34,535 nt of DNA from Acidimicrobiaceae bacterium. GTDB taxonomy: Bacteria; Actinomycetota; Acidimicrobiia; Acidimicrobiales; RAAP-2. Both the position numbers and the translations under genes were made by a program. Location of the stretch: NCBI GenBank assembly GCA_025350565.1, contig JANXXO010000038.1:1-34535 (forward strand). The letters run 5' to 3'. The notes below the pieces were generated by a model, which saw only the letters and a list, made by a program, of their open reading frames with translations, searched no databases and was not told where the DNA came from. Of this stretch, positions 7,937 to 17,480 are shown in pieces (the first letter of the stretch is position 1; each line of letters starts with the position of its first letter).

Positions 7937-8620
7937 TCAATGTGCGAGAAACGAGGGTGCGCCCGTGAGACCGAGGAAGCTCTCCATCAGCACCCGACCG
8001 TCGGCACTGCCGAGCAAGGTCGACATGGCTCGCTCCGGGTGCGGCATCAGTCCGACGACGTTGCCAAGTCGGTTGGCGACGGCGGCAATGTCGTTGCGCG
8101 ATCCGTTCGGGTTCTCGAGGTAACGCAGCACGATCTGCCCATTTCGATTGAGTTCGTTGTAGGTCTCGTCGCTGCAGGTGTAGGAACCCGAGAAGTGGTT
8201 GATCGGCACGACCAACTCTTGGCCGAGCGTGGCCCCTCGCGTCAAGATCGACGAGGTAGACGAGACGACCAACGTCGTTGGTTGGCAGAGGAAGGTCAAG
8301 CCGCGATTCTTTTGCAGCGCACCGGCCAGCAGGCCCGCCTCGACCAGGACCTGAAAGCCGTTGCAAATCCCCAGCACCGAGCCGCCGCCTTGAGCGAAAC
8401 GCTCCACCGCCGCCATGACGGGCGAGAATCTGGCCAGCGCTCCGGGGCGCAGGTAGTCACCGTGCGCGAAGCCCCCGGGAAGGATGACGCCGTCGAGTCC
8501 CTCGAGATCGGTGCGAGTGTGCCAGACGAATTCCGCCCGATCACCGAGCTGTTCGACCGCGGCCGCGGCGTCGTATTCGCAGTTCGAGCCGGGAAAGACA
8601 ACCACGCCGATTCGCGACAC
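7937..8620 (-). CDS. purQ: FGAM synthase glutaminase subunit
   Basis: A class I glutamine amidotransferase that supplies ammonia to PurL. The 227-aa product has the nucleophile Cys86 in SVLGICNGFQ and the His194/Glu196 pair in MPHPERA. The N-terminus GVVVFPGSNCEYD and ILPGGFAHGDYLRPG are typical of PurQ. The GTG start is 2 nt after the purS stop, with AGGTGAG upstream inside purS. Together with purS and purL it encodes the three-part FGAM synthase of Gram-positive bacteria. Confidence 0.95.
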   Translation of the reverse strand: MSRIGVVVFPGSNCEYDAAAAVEQLGDRAEFVWHTRTDLEGLDGVILPGGFAHGDYLRPGALARFSPVMAAVERFAQGGGSVLGICNGFQVLVEAGLLAGALQKNRGLTFLCQPTTLVVSSTSSILTRGATLGQELVVPINHFSGSYTCSDETYNELNRNGQIVLRYLENPNGSRNDIAAVANRLGNVVGLMPHPERAMSTLLGSADGRVLMESFLGLTGAPSFLAH

Positions 8621-8622
8621 GC

Positions 8623-8874
8623 TCAGCGCTCACCTAAACGTGCTGACGCGTCCTCAATGACGGGATTGGAGAGCAGTCGTTGCGCCAGTGACGTGGCCTT
8701 TTCGAGCGCCGCGCCTTCGCTCTCGGCCTCCACGTCGAATCGAAAGGCCTTGCCGGCGTGCACGTTGGTCACGCCAGTGAAACCCAGCGCGGGCAGGGCG
8801 CGCTCGATGGTGGCGCCTTCGGGGTCGGCGATGCCGCGACGCAAGGTCACGTCGACGATCACGAAGTAGTTCAT
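8623..8874 (-). CDS. purS: FGAM synthase subunit PurS
   Basis: A small (83 aa) structural subunit that bridges PurQ and PurL and allows ammonia channelling. The sequence MNYFVIVDVTLRRGIADPEG followed by the LGF and VHAGKAF segments and a short C-terminal helix matches the family in order and length. ATG 8874 overlaps the purC stop as ATGA, indicating translational coupling. purQ follows 2 nt after its stop. Confidence 0.93.
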   Translation of the reverse strand: MNYFVIVDVTLRRGIADPEGATIERALPALGFTGVTNVHAGKAFRFDVEAESEGAALEKATSLAQRLLSNPVIEDASARLGER

Positions 8875-9767
8875 GACGATGCACCGTACCAGTCGTTGAT
8901 TGACTGGCCCGTCACCCGTTGGTAGGCGTCGACGTACCGGGCCGACGTTGTAGCGATGACGTCATCGGGAACCGGCGGGGGCGGCGGCGTCTTGTCCCAG
9001 GGTCGCGTCGAGAGCCAATCGCGGAACGGTTGCTTATCAAAGGCGGGCGGCGTCTCGCCCGAACGAACCTCTTCGACCGGCCAGATCCGCGAGGAGTCCG
9101 GCGTCAGTACCTCGTCACAGAGGACGAGTTCACCGTCGACGTAGCCCAATTCGAATTTGGTGTCGGCCAGTACGAGGCCGACCGCGGCCATGGCGCTCGC
9201 CGCGCGCGTGAAGAGGTCAAGGCACAGGGTGCTGGCCGCCTGGAGGCGGTCGTGACCGATCAAGAGGGCGGCGCGGTCACTACTGATATTGACGTCGTGT
9301 CCCGACGCGGCCTTGGTCGAGGGAGTGAACATGGGCTCGGGGAAGGCGTCCGTCAACTGCATGCCCGGAGCGACCGACATCTCGTGGACGGTACCGCACG
9401 TCGCGTACTCGTCGTAGGCCTGTCCGGCCAGACGTCCTCGAACGATGCACTCGAGCGACAACATCTCGGCCCTTCGCACGAGCATGGACCGCCCGTGCCA
9501 GGCGGTCTGGCCCAGGAATCCCGGGACGGTCTGGTCAATGATCGTTGGGTCGCAACTCATCAGTGACCGGGGCGCGTCGGAAAACGTCGTCAACCAATGG
9601 TCGGTGAAGGCCGTGAGCACGCGACCTTTCTGCGGAACCGTCTCCTCCATCACCACGTCGAAGGCACTCATCCGGTCCGATGCCACCATGAGCAGGTGGC
9701 GGTCGTCCACCTCGTAGAGGTCACGTACCTTCCCGGAGTAGAGGTGGTGAAGACCCAGATCGCTCAT
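8871..9767 (-). CDS. purC: Phosphoribosylaminoimidazole-succinocarboxamide synthase
   Basis: Joins CAIR and aspartate to make SAICAR with ATP. The 298-aa product starts MSDLGLHHLYSGKVRDLYEV, with the ATP-binding SGKVRDLY segment, then SDRMSAFDVVM and FTDHWL. The later CIVRGRLAGQAYDEY and the C-terminal FELGYVDGELVLCDEVLTPDSSR strand are family hallmarks. ATG 9767 overlaps the purB stop as ATGA and is preferred to the ATG at 9776, which adds only MAS. It is linked to purS by another ATGA overlap. Confidence 0.95.
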   Translation of the reverse strand: MSDLGLHHLYSGKVRDLYEVDDRHLLMVASDRMSAFDVVMEETVPQKGRVLTAFTDHWLTTFSDAPRSLMSCDPTIIDQTVPGFLGQTAWHGRSMLVRRAEMLSLECIVRGRLAGQAYDEYATCGTVHEMSVAPGMQLTDAFPEPMFTPSTKAASGHDVNISSDRAALLIGHDRLQAASTLCLDLFTRAASAMAAVGLVLADTKFELGYVDGELVLCDEVLTPDSSRIWPVEEVRSGETPPAFDKQPFRDWLSTRPWDKTPPPPPVPDDVIATTSARYVDAYQRVTGQSINDWYGASS

Positions 9768-11071
9768 GGACGCCACGTCAGGGCCTCGATGAACCGCCCA
9801 CGGTGGGCCAAGAGTCGATTGGTGTCAAAGGCCTTCGCGAGCGCCTCCTCGTTCAACGTCACCTCGGCGTCGCCCCCGATAACGTCGCGGAAGTTTCGGC
9901 CCTCGTCGACCGACCGACGCGCGGCGTTCTGGACCACTCGATAAGCATCGTCGCGAGCCACGCCCGATTCGACGAGGGCCAGTAACACCGACTGGGAGAA
10001 GACGAGACCGAGTGAACCGACCGTCAGGTTCTCGAGTGCGCGCTCGGGGTGAAGGACGAGTCCGTCGGCCAGCCCCGTGGCCTTTCGCAACATGTACACG
10101 GTCAGTTGCAGGGCGTCGGGAAGGATCACGCGCTCCACGCTGGAATGCGAGATGTCGCGTTCGTGCCAAAGGGCGACGTCCTCGAGCCCCGTTTGCAAGT
10201 AGCCGCGAAGCACTCGCGCCAGTCCGCACAGACGTTCCGACAAGACGGGATTACGCTTGTGCGGCATGGCCGACGATCCCTTTTGCCCCACGGTGAAGGG
10301 CTCTTCGGCCTCGCCCACCTCGCTGCGCGCGAGGTGGCGAACTTCCAGTGCGAACTGTTCCACGGCCGTTCCGAGCGAGGCGCACGCGTAGAGAAGTTCG
10401 GCGTGGCGATCGCGCGCGATCACTTGTGTAGCCGGTACCGGCGCGAGGCCGAGGCGAGCGCACACGTACGCCTCAATAGCCGGGTCGATGTTCGAATAGG
10501 TCCCCACGGCCCCGGAGAGCTTGCCAACGGCGATGGACGTGCGCGCTCGCTGGGCTCGCTCGATGTCGCGTTGCACTTGGAGCGCAAAGAGCGCGAACTT
10601 CGCGCCGTACGTCGTGGGTTCGGCGTGGACGCCGTGCGTGCGACCGGTCACGGGCACGTCGATGGTCGCCATCGCGCGTCGCGTGAGAGCGTCGCGCAGC
10701 GCCGTCGCGTCGGTGATCACGATGTCCATGGCTTGGCTGAGCGTGAAGCACAGCGCCGTATCGACCACGTCGGACGAGGTGAGTCCGTAGTGAATCCACG
10801 CGCCTTCGGGCATACCAATGCGCGATTGGACGACGTCGACGAAGGCGGCCGTGTCGTGGTTGGTGACCTGCTCGCGCGCGTCGACGTCCGCGACGAACGC
10901 CGCGTCGATGACCGGTCGTCGTTGGCGTAGGACCGCGACGTCGCGGTGGGCCACCACGCCGTGTTCCGCCAAGCCTTCGGCCGCGAGGAGTTCGACTTCG
11001 AGCATCGTCTCGAAGCGATGTTCATCACTGAAGAGTGCGGCCACGTCCTTGGGTGCGTACCTCGGAATCAT
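9764..11071 (-). CDS. purB: Adenylosuccinate lyase
   Basis: Acts twice in purine synthesis, releasing fumarate from SAICAR and from adenylosuccinate. The 435-aa product has the fumarase/ASL signature GSSAMPHKRNP (about 265-275) with the catalytic serine, the His146 region TGRTHGVHAEPTT and HYGLTSSDVVDTAL (94-107). AGGAG is placed 5-6 nt before ATG 11071, a clean ribosome binding site. It follows purD with a 9-nt gap and is coupled to purC by an ATGA overlap. Confidence 0.96.
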   Translation of the reverse strand: MIPRYAPKDVAALFSDEHRFETMLEVELLAAEGLAEHGVVAHRDVAVLRQRRPVIDAAFVADVDAREQVTNHDTAAFVDVVQSRIGMPEGAWIHYGLTSSDVVDTALCFTLSQAMDIVITDATALRDALTRRAMATIDVPVTGRTHGVHAEPTTYGAKFALFALQVQRDIERAQRARTSIAVGKLSGAVGTYSNIDPAIEAYVCARLGLAPVPATQVIARDRHAELLYACASLGTAVEQFALEVRHLARSEVGEAEEPFTVGQKGSSAMPHKRNPVLSERLCGLARVLRGYLQTGLEDVALWHERDISHSSVERVILPDALQLTVYMLRKATGLADGLVLHPERALENLTVGSLGLVFSQSVLLALVESGVARDDAYRVVQNAARRSVDEGRNFRDVIGGDAEVTLNEEALAKAFDTNRLLAHRGRFIEALTWRP

Positions 11072-11080
11072 TGGTCTCCT

Positions 11081-12325
11081 CTAGAGGGGGGCGAGGGCGA
11101 TGTCAGTGCGCATCACCCTCCCCGCAAAGGTTATGAGCGACGCTGCGTCGTACGCGCGACCTCGGGCCTGCGCAACCGTGTCACCAACGGCCGTGACCGC
11201 CACGACCCGGCCACCGTTGGTCACGAACTGGCCCTCGTCGTTGATGGCGGTGCCCGCGTGAAAGACCGTGACCCCGTCGACTTGCTCGGCCAGTTGCCCA
11301 TCGACGCCGAGGCCTTCGATGAGGTCGCCCCGACGCGGTGACGCGGGGTAGCCGTGCGCGGCGAGCACGACGGTGACCGCGGCGCCGACCGCTCTCGGCG
11401 GGGTGGCGTCGAGTTGGCCCGTCGCGACGTCGTGGAGTAGTTGGAAGAGACCGTCACCGTAGAGCGGCACGAGGACCTGGGTCTCCGGGTCGCCGAATCG
11501 CGCGTTGTACTCGAGCAATTTGGGGCCTTGCGTGGTCAGCATGATCCCGGCGTAGAGCACGCCACGGTAGTCAATGTCGCGGCGCTGGAGTTCGCGAAGA
11601 GTCGGGGTCACGATGGTCTCCATGAACTCCTCGAGGTGTGGCGCGTCCATCGAGGTCATGGGGGCGTACGCGCCCATCCCGCCCGTGTTGGCTCCGCGGT
11701 TCGCGTCGCCCACTCGTTTGAAGTCCTGGGAGGACGCCAGCGTGACGACGTGGGTGCCGTCACAGAGCACCATTAAAGAACACTCGGGCCCATCGAGAGC
11801 CTCTTCGATGACCACCGTTCGCCCGGCCCCCGCGAAAACGTGACCGCTCAGTTTTTCGCGAACGTCGCCTTCGGCCTCGGCGAGATCGTGGGTGACCAGT
11901 ACACCTTTGCCGGCCGCGAGCCCGTCGGTCTTCACCACGTACGGCGGTTTCATCGTCCGTAGATAGGCCACGGCGCGCACCTCATCGTCAAAGACGCCGA
12001 AGGCGGCGCTCGGTACGCCGGCGCTCTCGAGGAACTCCTTCATGAAGGCCTTGGACCCTTCCAACCGAGCCCCGTCGGCCCCGGGACCAACGACGGCCTT
12101 ACCTTGGGCGCGCAGGTCGTCCGCCAGTCCGTCCACCACCTCTTGGTCCGGGCCGATGACGAAGAGATCGGCCTCCAACTCGGTCGCCGGCGTCTCGACG
12201 CAGGCAATGCCGTGGGCGGCGATGCCGGGGTTGCCCGGCGTCACGGTGACGTGAGCCGATTTGGCGATCGCCCACGCGAGGGCGTGTTCGCGAGCGCCCG
12301 AACCAATGACCACGCAGCGACTCAC
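11081..12325 (-). CDS. purD: Phosphoribosylamine-glycine ligase (GAR synthetase)
   Basis: Adds glycine to phosphoribosylamine, the second purine step. The 414-aa ATP-grasp protein begins [18 protein letters not shown] and contains [57 protein letters not shown] and [15 protein letters not shown], all standard PurD landmarks. GTG 12325 overlaps the purA stop as GTGA. The open frame extends 49 codons further up inside purA, but that stretch is low-complexity and not part of PurD. Confidence 0.96.
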   Translation of the reverse strand: MSRCVVIGSGAREHALAWAIAKSAHVTVTPGNPGIAAHGIACVETPATELEADLFVIGPDQEVVDGLADDLRAQGKAVVGPGADGARLEGSKAFMKEFLESAGVPSAAFGVFDDEVRAVAYLRTMKPPYVVKTDGLAAGKGVLVTHDLAEAEGDVREKLSGHVFAGAGRTVVIEEALDGPECSLMVLCDGTHVVTLASSQDFKRVGDANRGANTGGMGAYAPMTSMDAPHLEEFMETIVTPTLRELQRRDIDYRGVLYAGIMLTTQGPKLLEYNARFGDPETQVLVPLYGDGLFQLLHDVATGQLDATPPRAVGAAVTVVLAAHGYPASPRRGDLIEGLGVDGQLAEQVDGVTVFHAGTAINDEGQFVTNGGRVVAVTAVGDTVAQARGRAYDAASLITFAGRVMRTDIALAPL

Positions 12326-13599
12326 GAGGGTCGAACGAACTGCTCTCGGCCCGGTCCGACCCCCACCACCGAGATGGTGACGCCGGTGGTCTTCTCGAGG
12401 AACTTCACGTACTCCTTCGCGGCCGCGGGCAACTGTTGGTACTCGGTGGAACCGGTGATGTCGGTGAGCCATCCCGGCAGTACTTCGTACACCGGCGTCA
12501 CGTCGTGCAGCACCGACTGGTGATAGGGCGGGTAGTCGTAACGAACCCCGTTCGCCTCGTAGGCCACGCAGACCTTTATCTCGTCGAGCGTGTCGAGGAC
12601 GTCGAGTTTGGTGAGGGCTATCTCGGTGAGCGAGTTGAGGCGCGCGGCCTGACGGGCCATGACGGCGTCGAACCAGCCCACTCGTCGTCGGCGTCCGGTG
12701 TTAGTGCCGAACTCGTGGCCACGCTCGACGAGCAGTTCGCCCATGTCGCCGTCGACCTCGGTAGGAAAGGGACCGGCGCCCACGCGAGTCACGTAGGCCT
12801 TGGCGATCCCGACGATGTCCGTGAGGTCACGTGGTCCGAGGCCCGAGCCCGTGCACGCGCCACCGGCGACGGGATTGGACGAGGTCACGAAGGGATAGGT
12901 GCCGTGATCGAGATCGAGGAACGTCGCCTGCGCCCCTTCCAAGAGCAGTCGCTCGCCTCGCTCGAGCGCGTCGTGCACGACCGCGACGGTGTCGCTGATC
13001 ATCGGGGCCAGACGCGGCGCGTACTGTTCGAGGTACTTCTCGGCGATGGTCGTTGCGCTGATGGCCGGACGGTTGTAAATCTTCGTCAGGATGAGATTCT
13101 TTTCTTGCAGCACCACGTCGAGCTTTTGACGAAAGATCTTGGCGTCGAGCAAGTCCTGCACGCGCAGACCCACGCGTGACGACTTGTCGGCGTAGGCGGG
13201 GCCGATCCCGCGCTTGGTAGTACCCAGTGCGTTCTTGCCGAGGAACCGCTCGGTGAGACGGTCTAACTCCTGGTGGTAGGGCATTATCAAATGAGCGTTA
13301 CCGGACACGATGAGTCGCGACACGTCGATGCCCTTGGCGCTGAGCGCGTCGAGCTCGGCGAGCAACACCGCGGGATCGACCACGACCCCGTTACCAATGA
13401 CGGGAGTGATGTGGGGATAGAGCACGCCCGATGGCACGAGTTGGAGTGCGAACGCTTCGCCGTCAACCACGATGCGGTGACCGGCGTTGTGGCCGCCCTG
13501 GTAGCGAACGACCATGTCCATGTCGCGCGCGAGAAGATCGGTTAGCTTTCCTTTGCCTTCGTCACCCCATTGGGTTCCGACTACGACGGTTGCCGGCAC
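12322..13599 (-). CDS. purA: Adenylosuccinate synthetase
   Basis: First step from IMP to AMP, using GTP and aspartate. The 425-aa product starts with the GTP P-loop region [14 protein letters not shown], followed by [49 protein letters not shown] and [14 protein letters not shown] [15 protein letters not shown] 13599 has AAGGAG 4 nt upstream. It is the first pur gene of the minus-strand run. A TAGACT hexamer at 13633-13638 may be its -10. A secreted propeller gene lies 52 nt upstream on the same strand. Confidence 0.96.
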   Translation of the reverse strand: MPATVVVGTQWGDEGKGKLTDLLARDMDMVVRYQGGHNAGHRIVVDGEAFALQLVPSGVLYPHITPVIGNGVVVDPAVLLAELDALSAKGIDVSRLIVSGNAHLIMPYHQELDRLTERFLGKNALGTTKRGIGPAYADKSSRVGLRVQDLLDAKIFRQKLDVVLQEKNLILTKIYNRPAISATTIAEKYLEQYAPRLAPMISDTVAVVHDALERGERLLLEGAQATFLDLDHGTYPFVTSSNPVAGGACTGSGLGPRDLTDIVGIAKAYVTRVGAGPFPTEVDGDMGELLVERGHEFGTNTGRRRRVGWFDAVMARQAARLNSLTEIALTKLDVLDTLDEIKVCVAYEANGVRYDYPPYHQSVLHDVTPVYEVLPGWLTDITGSTEYQQLPAAAKEYVKFLEKTTGVTISVVGVGPGREQFVRPS

Positions 13600-13632
13600 T
13601 GGGCTCCTTCGAGTCGGCCTCGTTGCACGCAA

Positions 13633-13638
13633 AGTCTA
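13633..13638 (-). promoter_or_regulatory. Possible -10 (TAGACT) for the purA operon
   Basis: A TANNNT hexamer in the 52-nt gap upstream of purA, about 33 nt before the GTG. No convincing -35 accompanies it. Confidence 0.3.
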
Positions 13639-13651
13639 GTTCAGACGCCCA

Positions 13652-14881
13652 CTATCGCTTGACCGTGGCGGCGGTCACGAGCGACCAGGTGGCACCACCG
13701 TCGGTCGTGGCGTAGAGCATCGAGGACTGGTGGGGACGGCCAATGGTCACTAAGGCGCGCCGGGCGCTCGCCGGTTGGAGGATCGCGCCGTGCAGGGTCG
13801 AGGGCAGGCCCTTCGCGCCGTTCACGATTGATTCGTGAGCGGCGCCCTTTTCGTCACGAATGACGACGGTAGCGCCTTTAACGCCCGGACGAAGTATCCA
13901 CCAGCTCCCATTCGCGTTGCCTACCGAGACCAGTGGACCGCCAATGAGTGACGACGCCTCGCATCCGTTGTTGCTCGGGCTGAACGTGAGTGCGCCGCGG
14001 ACCACGACGTTGCCCACCGGTTCCCACGTCGCGCCGAAGTCGTGCGAGGTGAGGAGTTCGACCTTCTCGTTGCGCGAATGAGGCAGGAGAATAATGACGG
14101 GCAGGTAACCGTTCGCCCCGCTGAAAGAGGGTGCGCCGTAGAGAAGGCGTCCTTGTTTGACGCTCGCCGGTGGCGAGACCGGCGTGAACTTCGTCCAGGT
14201 CGCACCACCGTTGAGGGTGCGCCAAACGAAGGACACCACCGCGTTATCGCCGTCGGTCGTTCCCGCCAGGGGTGCAGCCTCAAACCCCATGGCCCTCGTC
14301 GCGAAGACCATGGGCATGAGCGCGCAGGCGTGGCGATCCCGGTGGGTGACGTTGCGCCACGATGCGCCCGCGTCGGACGTGTGTTGGAGCAGGTACGGCT
14401 TGTTCGAGCCCTCGGCAATTTGCTGGCGCCATCCATCGGTGGCGCTGGCAAAACCAATGAGTTCGGTGCCAAAGTTGCTCCCGGTCGAACTTCCCGGTTC
14501 GATGGTCCACGTGGCGCCGCCATTGGTCGTGTGCTCCAACACGGTCTGGTCACTTCCGCCGTTGCGCGCTTCGACCCAGCCAACGTTCGCGGACACGAAC
14601 GCGGCGTCGACCCACGCGTAGAGGCACTGACCGTTGACCTTTCCCGGCGAGGGCGGAGTGACGTTCGTCCACTGGGTTGCGTCAGATCGAAGAAAGACCC
14701 CGGCGCAACCGGTCGCCGGAATCCTCGATGTCACGACCTCCACGCCGTTGCCGGCGTACAGGGCCTGCGCCCCGCCGTGTGACGAGGTGCTGGCGTTCGC
14801 AATGAATCCCTGGCCACCCGTGACGATCGAGAGCACCAGCGAGAGAGCGCCCACGTGGGTCAATCCTTTTCGAAACAACAT
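13652..14881 (-). CDS. Secreted BNR/Asp-box beta-propeller protein
   Basis: A 409-aa protein with an N-terminal signal peptide (positive LFRKG, then a hydrophobic stretch, probable cleavage after FIANA). It carries repeated Asp-box motifs: TNGGATWT, SDAGASWR, LNGGATWT, HDFGATWE and TDGGATWS. These repeats form the blades of a beta-propeller as in sialidases, exo-glycosidases and YCF48-like proteins. No catalytic residues for a sialidase can be recognised, so the function is unknown; a cell-surface or extracellular binding role is an inference. ATG 14881 has AGGAG 7 nt upstream and gives a proper signal peptide, unlike the frame's earlier start. It precedes purA by 52 nt but is unlikely to be functionally tied to it. 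Confidence 0.8.
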   Translation of the reverse strand: MLFRKGLTHVGALSLVLSIVTGGQGFIANASTSSHGGAQALYAGNGVEVVTSRIPATGCAGVFLRSDATQWTNVTPPSPGKVNGQCLYAWVDAAFVSANVGWVEARNGGSDQTVLEHTTNGGATWTIEPGSSTGSNFGTELIGFASATDGWRQQIAEGSNKPYLLQHTSDAGASWRNVTHRDRHACALMPMVFATRAMGFEAAPLAGTTDGDNAVVSFVWRTLNGGATWTKFTPVSPPASVKQGRLLYGAPSFSGANGYLPVIILLPHSRNEKVELLTSHDFGATWEPVGNVVVRGALTFSPSNNGCEASSLIGGPLVSVGNANGSWWILRPGVKGATVVIRDEKGAAHESIVNGAKGLPSTLHGAILQPASARRALVTIGRPHQSSMLYATTDGGATWSLVTAATVKR

Positions 14882-15114
14882 GGCCCGTCTCCTATCGCCG
14901 ACTGCTCTGACCCCGGTCGCGGTGATCACGACGTCGCGACGACGGACCTACGACCAACGTTCATTTGCCGACGTAGCGAGAAGTTCACCACACGAGTCGC
15001 GTTGCCGCCACTCCTGCGTAGGGGTGGTTCGGTCGACAACACCACTGCGTTGTTCACCAGCGAACATCACGAACGCGACACCGTCGCTTTGGCGCAGGCG
15101 GGTTGCGCAGAATC
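14882..15114. other. Divergent intergenic region, nothing further identified
   Basis: About 230 nt between the propeller gene (-) and the permease gene (+). It must hold the promoters of both. I see only the propeller gene's Shine-Dalgarno sequence at its left end and a CG-rich imperfect palindrome around 14930-14945. Confidence 0.4.
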
Positions 15115-15120
15115 TAGGCT
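15115..15120 (+). promoter_or_regulatory. Candidate leaderless -10 (TAGGCT) for the TauE/SafE gene
   Basis: TAGGCT is followed by exactly 6 nt (TGGTCG) and then the GTG start at 15127. No Shine-Dalgarno sequence is present. Confidence 0.45.
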
Positions 15121-15126
15121 TGGTCG

Positions 15127-15903
15127 GTGCTGGCCAACACGATTCCTCTCGCGTGGAAAATCGCCATCATTTTTCTTGCGGGAGTGGCCGCGGGGATCTC
15201 GAATGGCATCGCGGGCGGAGGGACCTTCATCAGCTTTCCCGCTCTGCTTTCGCTGGGCTATCCGTCGCTGCAAGCCAATATGTCATCCTCGGTGGGCATG
15301 CTGCCCAGCACGCTCGGTGGCATCCGCGGATTCCGCCACGAACTGTCGATCCACCAGCGGCTCTTTCGCGAATTGGTGCCGACCTGTATCGCTGGTTCGC
15401 TGGTCGGGACTGGTTTTTTACTCTTCAGTTCGGCCTCGACCTTTCGCGCCGTGGTTCCCTGGCTCATCGGCACCGCGACCTTGCTCTTCGCCGCCGCGCC
15501 GCGCCTCACGAAAGCCTTCGCCCGCATTGAGCGACGAGAGGGGGGCAGTGGCGTGCGTCGCGGCCCACTGTTCGTTGGCATCTTCGTCGCTTCGGTCTAC
15601 GGGGGCTACTTCGGAGCTGGACTCGGGATCGTGCTCCTCGCCGTGATGGCGCTATCACTCCCCTACGAACTGAACGTCCTGCAGGGACTGCGCCAAGCCT
15701 TCGGTCTCTTGATCAATATCGTGGCGGCGATGGTCTTCATTGTCCGAGGACACCTGGCGCTGTTGGCGGTGGTGTGGCTCTTGATCGGATCGTTGGTCGG
15801 CGGTTGGCTCGGCACCATCTTGATTCGCCGCCTCTCACCCAAGGTCGTGCGCGTGCTGGTCATCGTCATTGGCGTGGCCACCACGATTCGACTGGCCATC
15901 TAA
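15127..15903 (+). CDS. TauE/SafE (TSUP) family membrane permease
   Basis: A 258-aa integral membrane protein with about 7-8 hydrophobic helices. The family signature near the N-terminus is GVAAGISNGIAGGGTFISFPALL, repeated in the second half as the GGYFGAGLGIVLLAVM segment, as expected for the duplicated TSUP fold. Family members export or import sulfur-containing or organic anions such as sulfite, sulfonates and sulfoacetate; the substrate here is unknown. The GTG start fits a leaderless transcript. Its TAA overlaps the stop of the convergent DUF1275 gene (CTAA). Confidence 0.85.
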   Translation: MLANTIPLAWKIAIIFLAGVAAGISNGIAGGGTFISFPALLSLGYPSLQANMSSSVGMLPSTLGGIRGFRHELSIHQRLFRELVPTCIAGSLVGTGFLLFSSASTFRAVVPWLIGTATLLFAAAPRLTKAFARIERREGGSGVRRGPLFVGIFVASVYGGYFGAGLGIVLLAVMALSLPYELNVLQGLRQAFGLLINIVAAMVFIVRGHLALLAVVWLLIGSLVGGWLGTILIRRLSPKVVRVLVIVIGVATTIRLAI

Positions 15904-16652
15904 TCGGAGGCGCGCACCTGGCCGCGTGGCACCGAGGCGACCGCGGTCTTCAACGATCGATGAAAACTGAGTTCCGCCGCGGTCACCACGAACGCGAGTA
16001 GTAGGAGGGGCACGAAGGGCGCCACCATCGGTGCGTGCAGCGCCACCACGGCTCCGAGACCAGCGCCCACGATGAGCGCTAACAAAATCAGGACACTGCG
16101 CCCTTGGATGGGCTCACGTCGCCGGGAAAGACTGGCGATCAGTTGGGTGAGGGTGCCGGTCAGGTACGTGGTCGAGAGTCCACTGATGCCGAAACGCAGG
16201 ACGGCCGCACTTTGAACCCCGAGCGCGACGGCGTTGAGGCCCAGCATTGCGTAGGTGGCCAAGTTGGTCGGTAACCCGCCCGTGATCTCCCACCACACCG
16301 CAAAGACACTGAGGATGGCGAGTTCGAAACTCAGGGCCACGACGATCGGTCGGGGCCACAGATGTTCATTCTCCCCCGCGTGCCCGGCGATGCGCGCGCC
16401 GACGAGACTGCCAATGACGTAGCCAATGAAGGCCACGCCAGTGTGCAGGGCAATGGAAGCGTCGTGCTTCGCGGCCGAAATACCGAGGAAGACCATGTTC
16501 CCGGTCATGACGCTCGTAAAGACGCCGCCCAAGCGCGTGAGACCAATCGCGTCGACCGAACCGGTCACCAGCGTGAGCATGATGACGAGACCGTCGCGAC
16601 GGCGCAGGGGACTCCAGTACGACGGCTCGCTCAGCGCGACGTCATTCGACAC
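15900..16652 (-). CDS. DUF1275/YoaK family membrane protein
   Basis: A 250-aa protein with about six hydrophobic helices. The N-terminal pattern LTLVTGSVDAIGLTRLGGVFTSVMTGNMVFLG is split here by its two markers, VDAIG and SVMTGNMVFLG, which are typical of the DUF1275 family; a later FGISGLSTTYLTGTLTQL segment is also characteristic. Its biochemical role is not established. The GTG start has GAGAAGG 7 nt upstream. It is 78 nt downstream of livF on the same strand and convergent with the TSUP gene, with overlapping stops. Confidence 0.85.
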   Translation of the reverse strand: MSNDVALSEPSYWSPLRRRDGLVIMLTLVTGSVDAIGLTRLGGVFTSVMTGNMVFLGISAAKHDASIALHTGVAFIGYVIGSLVGARIAGHAGENEHLWPRPIVVALSFELAILSVFAVWWEITGGLPTNLATYAMLGLNAVALGVQSAAVLRFGISGLSTTYLTGTLTQLIASLSRRREPIQGRSVLILLALIVGAGLGAVVALHAPMVAPFVPLLLLAFVVTAAELSFHRSLKTAVASVPRGQVRASD

Positions 16653-16730
16653 GCGACGGCCTTCTCACGACATCAGGCGCACTGGACGAAACTTCGATGG
16701 CACGTGCGTGAAGAACCCGTGACCTCGTCC

Positions 16731-17480
16731 TCATTTCGTCGGCGCCGCTCCACCGAGAAACGACTCAACGAAGAGGGGATTTTCTTCCAAGTCTTTGGGC
16801 GCACCCGAGAGCACGATGCGGCCACCGCCCAGCACGTAGGTCCAGTTGGAGATGCGCAGCGCCGCTTTCGCTCGTTGTTCGACCAACAGCACGGTTGATC
16901 CCGCGTCCGCGAAACCGCGGATGTACTCCTCGAGTAGTTGCGTCGCGACCAGGGGCGCCAAGTTGGCGGTCGGTTCGTCCAGCACCAACACCGAAGGCGA
17001 CAGCATAAGTACTCGACCCATGGCCAGCATCTTTCGCTCGCCTCCGGAAAGTTTGCCGGCCTTGCGCGTCAACATCGACTTCAACCGTGGGAAGGACTCC
17101 AGGACGGCTTCGATACTCGCTTCGACGTCGCGGCGAGGGAGCAGGTAGCCCCCGATTTCGAGGTTTTCACGCACTGACAGCGGTGGAAAGACGTCGTCGA
17201 TCTGCGGCACGTAGCCAATACCCAGTTTGGCGATCTCCTCGGGTGCGGTGTTGGTGACGACGTTGTCGCCGATCTTCACCTGGCCCTCGAGCACTTTGAC
17301 GACGCCCACGAGCGACTTCAAGAGCGTGGATTTACCCGACCCGTTGGGGCCGACGATAGAGGCCACCGTGCCCGGTAACGCTTCGATGTCGATGCCGCTC
17401 ACAATCGCGCGTCCGTCGTAACCGGCACTCAAGCCGGTCGCTACGAGGTGTTGGCCCGGTTTCGAAAGTTCAGCCGACAA
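16731..17480 (-). CDS. livF: Branched-chain-type ABC transporter ATPase (LivF-like)
   Basis: A 249-aa ATP-binding subunit. It has Walker A GPNGSGKST, the signature LSGGERKMLAMGRVLM, Walker B VLVLDEPTANLAP and VLLVEQRAKAAL, where the usual H-loop histidine is Gln as is normal in LivF proteins. The TTG start (17480) is preferred to the upstream frame because GGAGG lies 6 nt before it. It overlaps the end of the livM-livG fusion by 11 nt. It is the last gene of the importer unit. Substrate class (amino acid, amide, urea or aromatic acid) cannot be decided from this subunit. Confidence 0.88.
   Translation of the reverse strand: MSAELSKPGQHLVATGLSAGYDGRAIVSGIDIEALPGTVASIVGPNGSGKSTLLKSLVGVVKVLEGQVKIGDNVVTNTAPEEIAKLGIGYVPQIDDVFPPLSVRENLEIGGYLLPRRDVEASIEAVLESFPRLKSMLTRKAGKLSGGERKMLAMGRVLMLSPSVLVLDEPTANLAPLVATQLLEEYIRGFADAGSTVLLVEQRAKAALRISNWTYVLGGGRIVLSGAPKDLEENPLFVESFLGGAAPTK

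Noticed and set aside
6233..8869. Long plus-strand frames over purL, purQ and purS
   Set aside because: Shadow frames of strongly conserved minus-strand genes; composition is low-complexity Arg/Val/Gly.
12326..12472. N-terminal extension of purD beginning [10 protein letters not shown]
   Set aside because: It lies inside purA, is low-complexity, and the GTGA overlap start at 12325 gives the standard PurD N-terminus.
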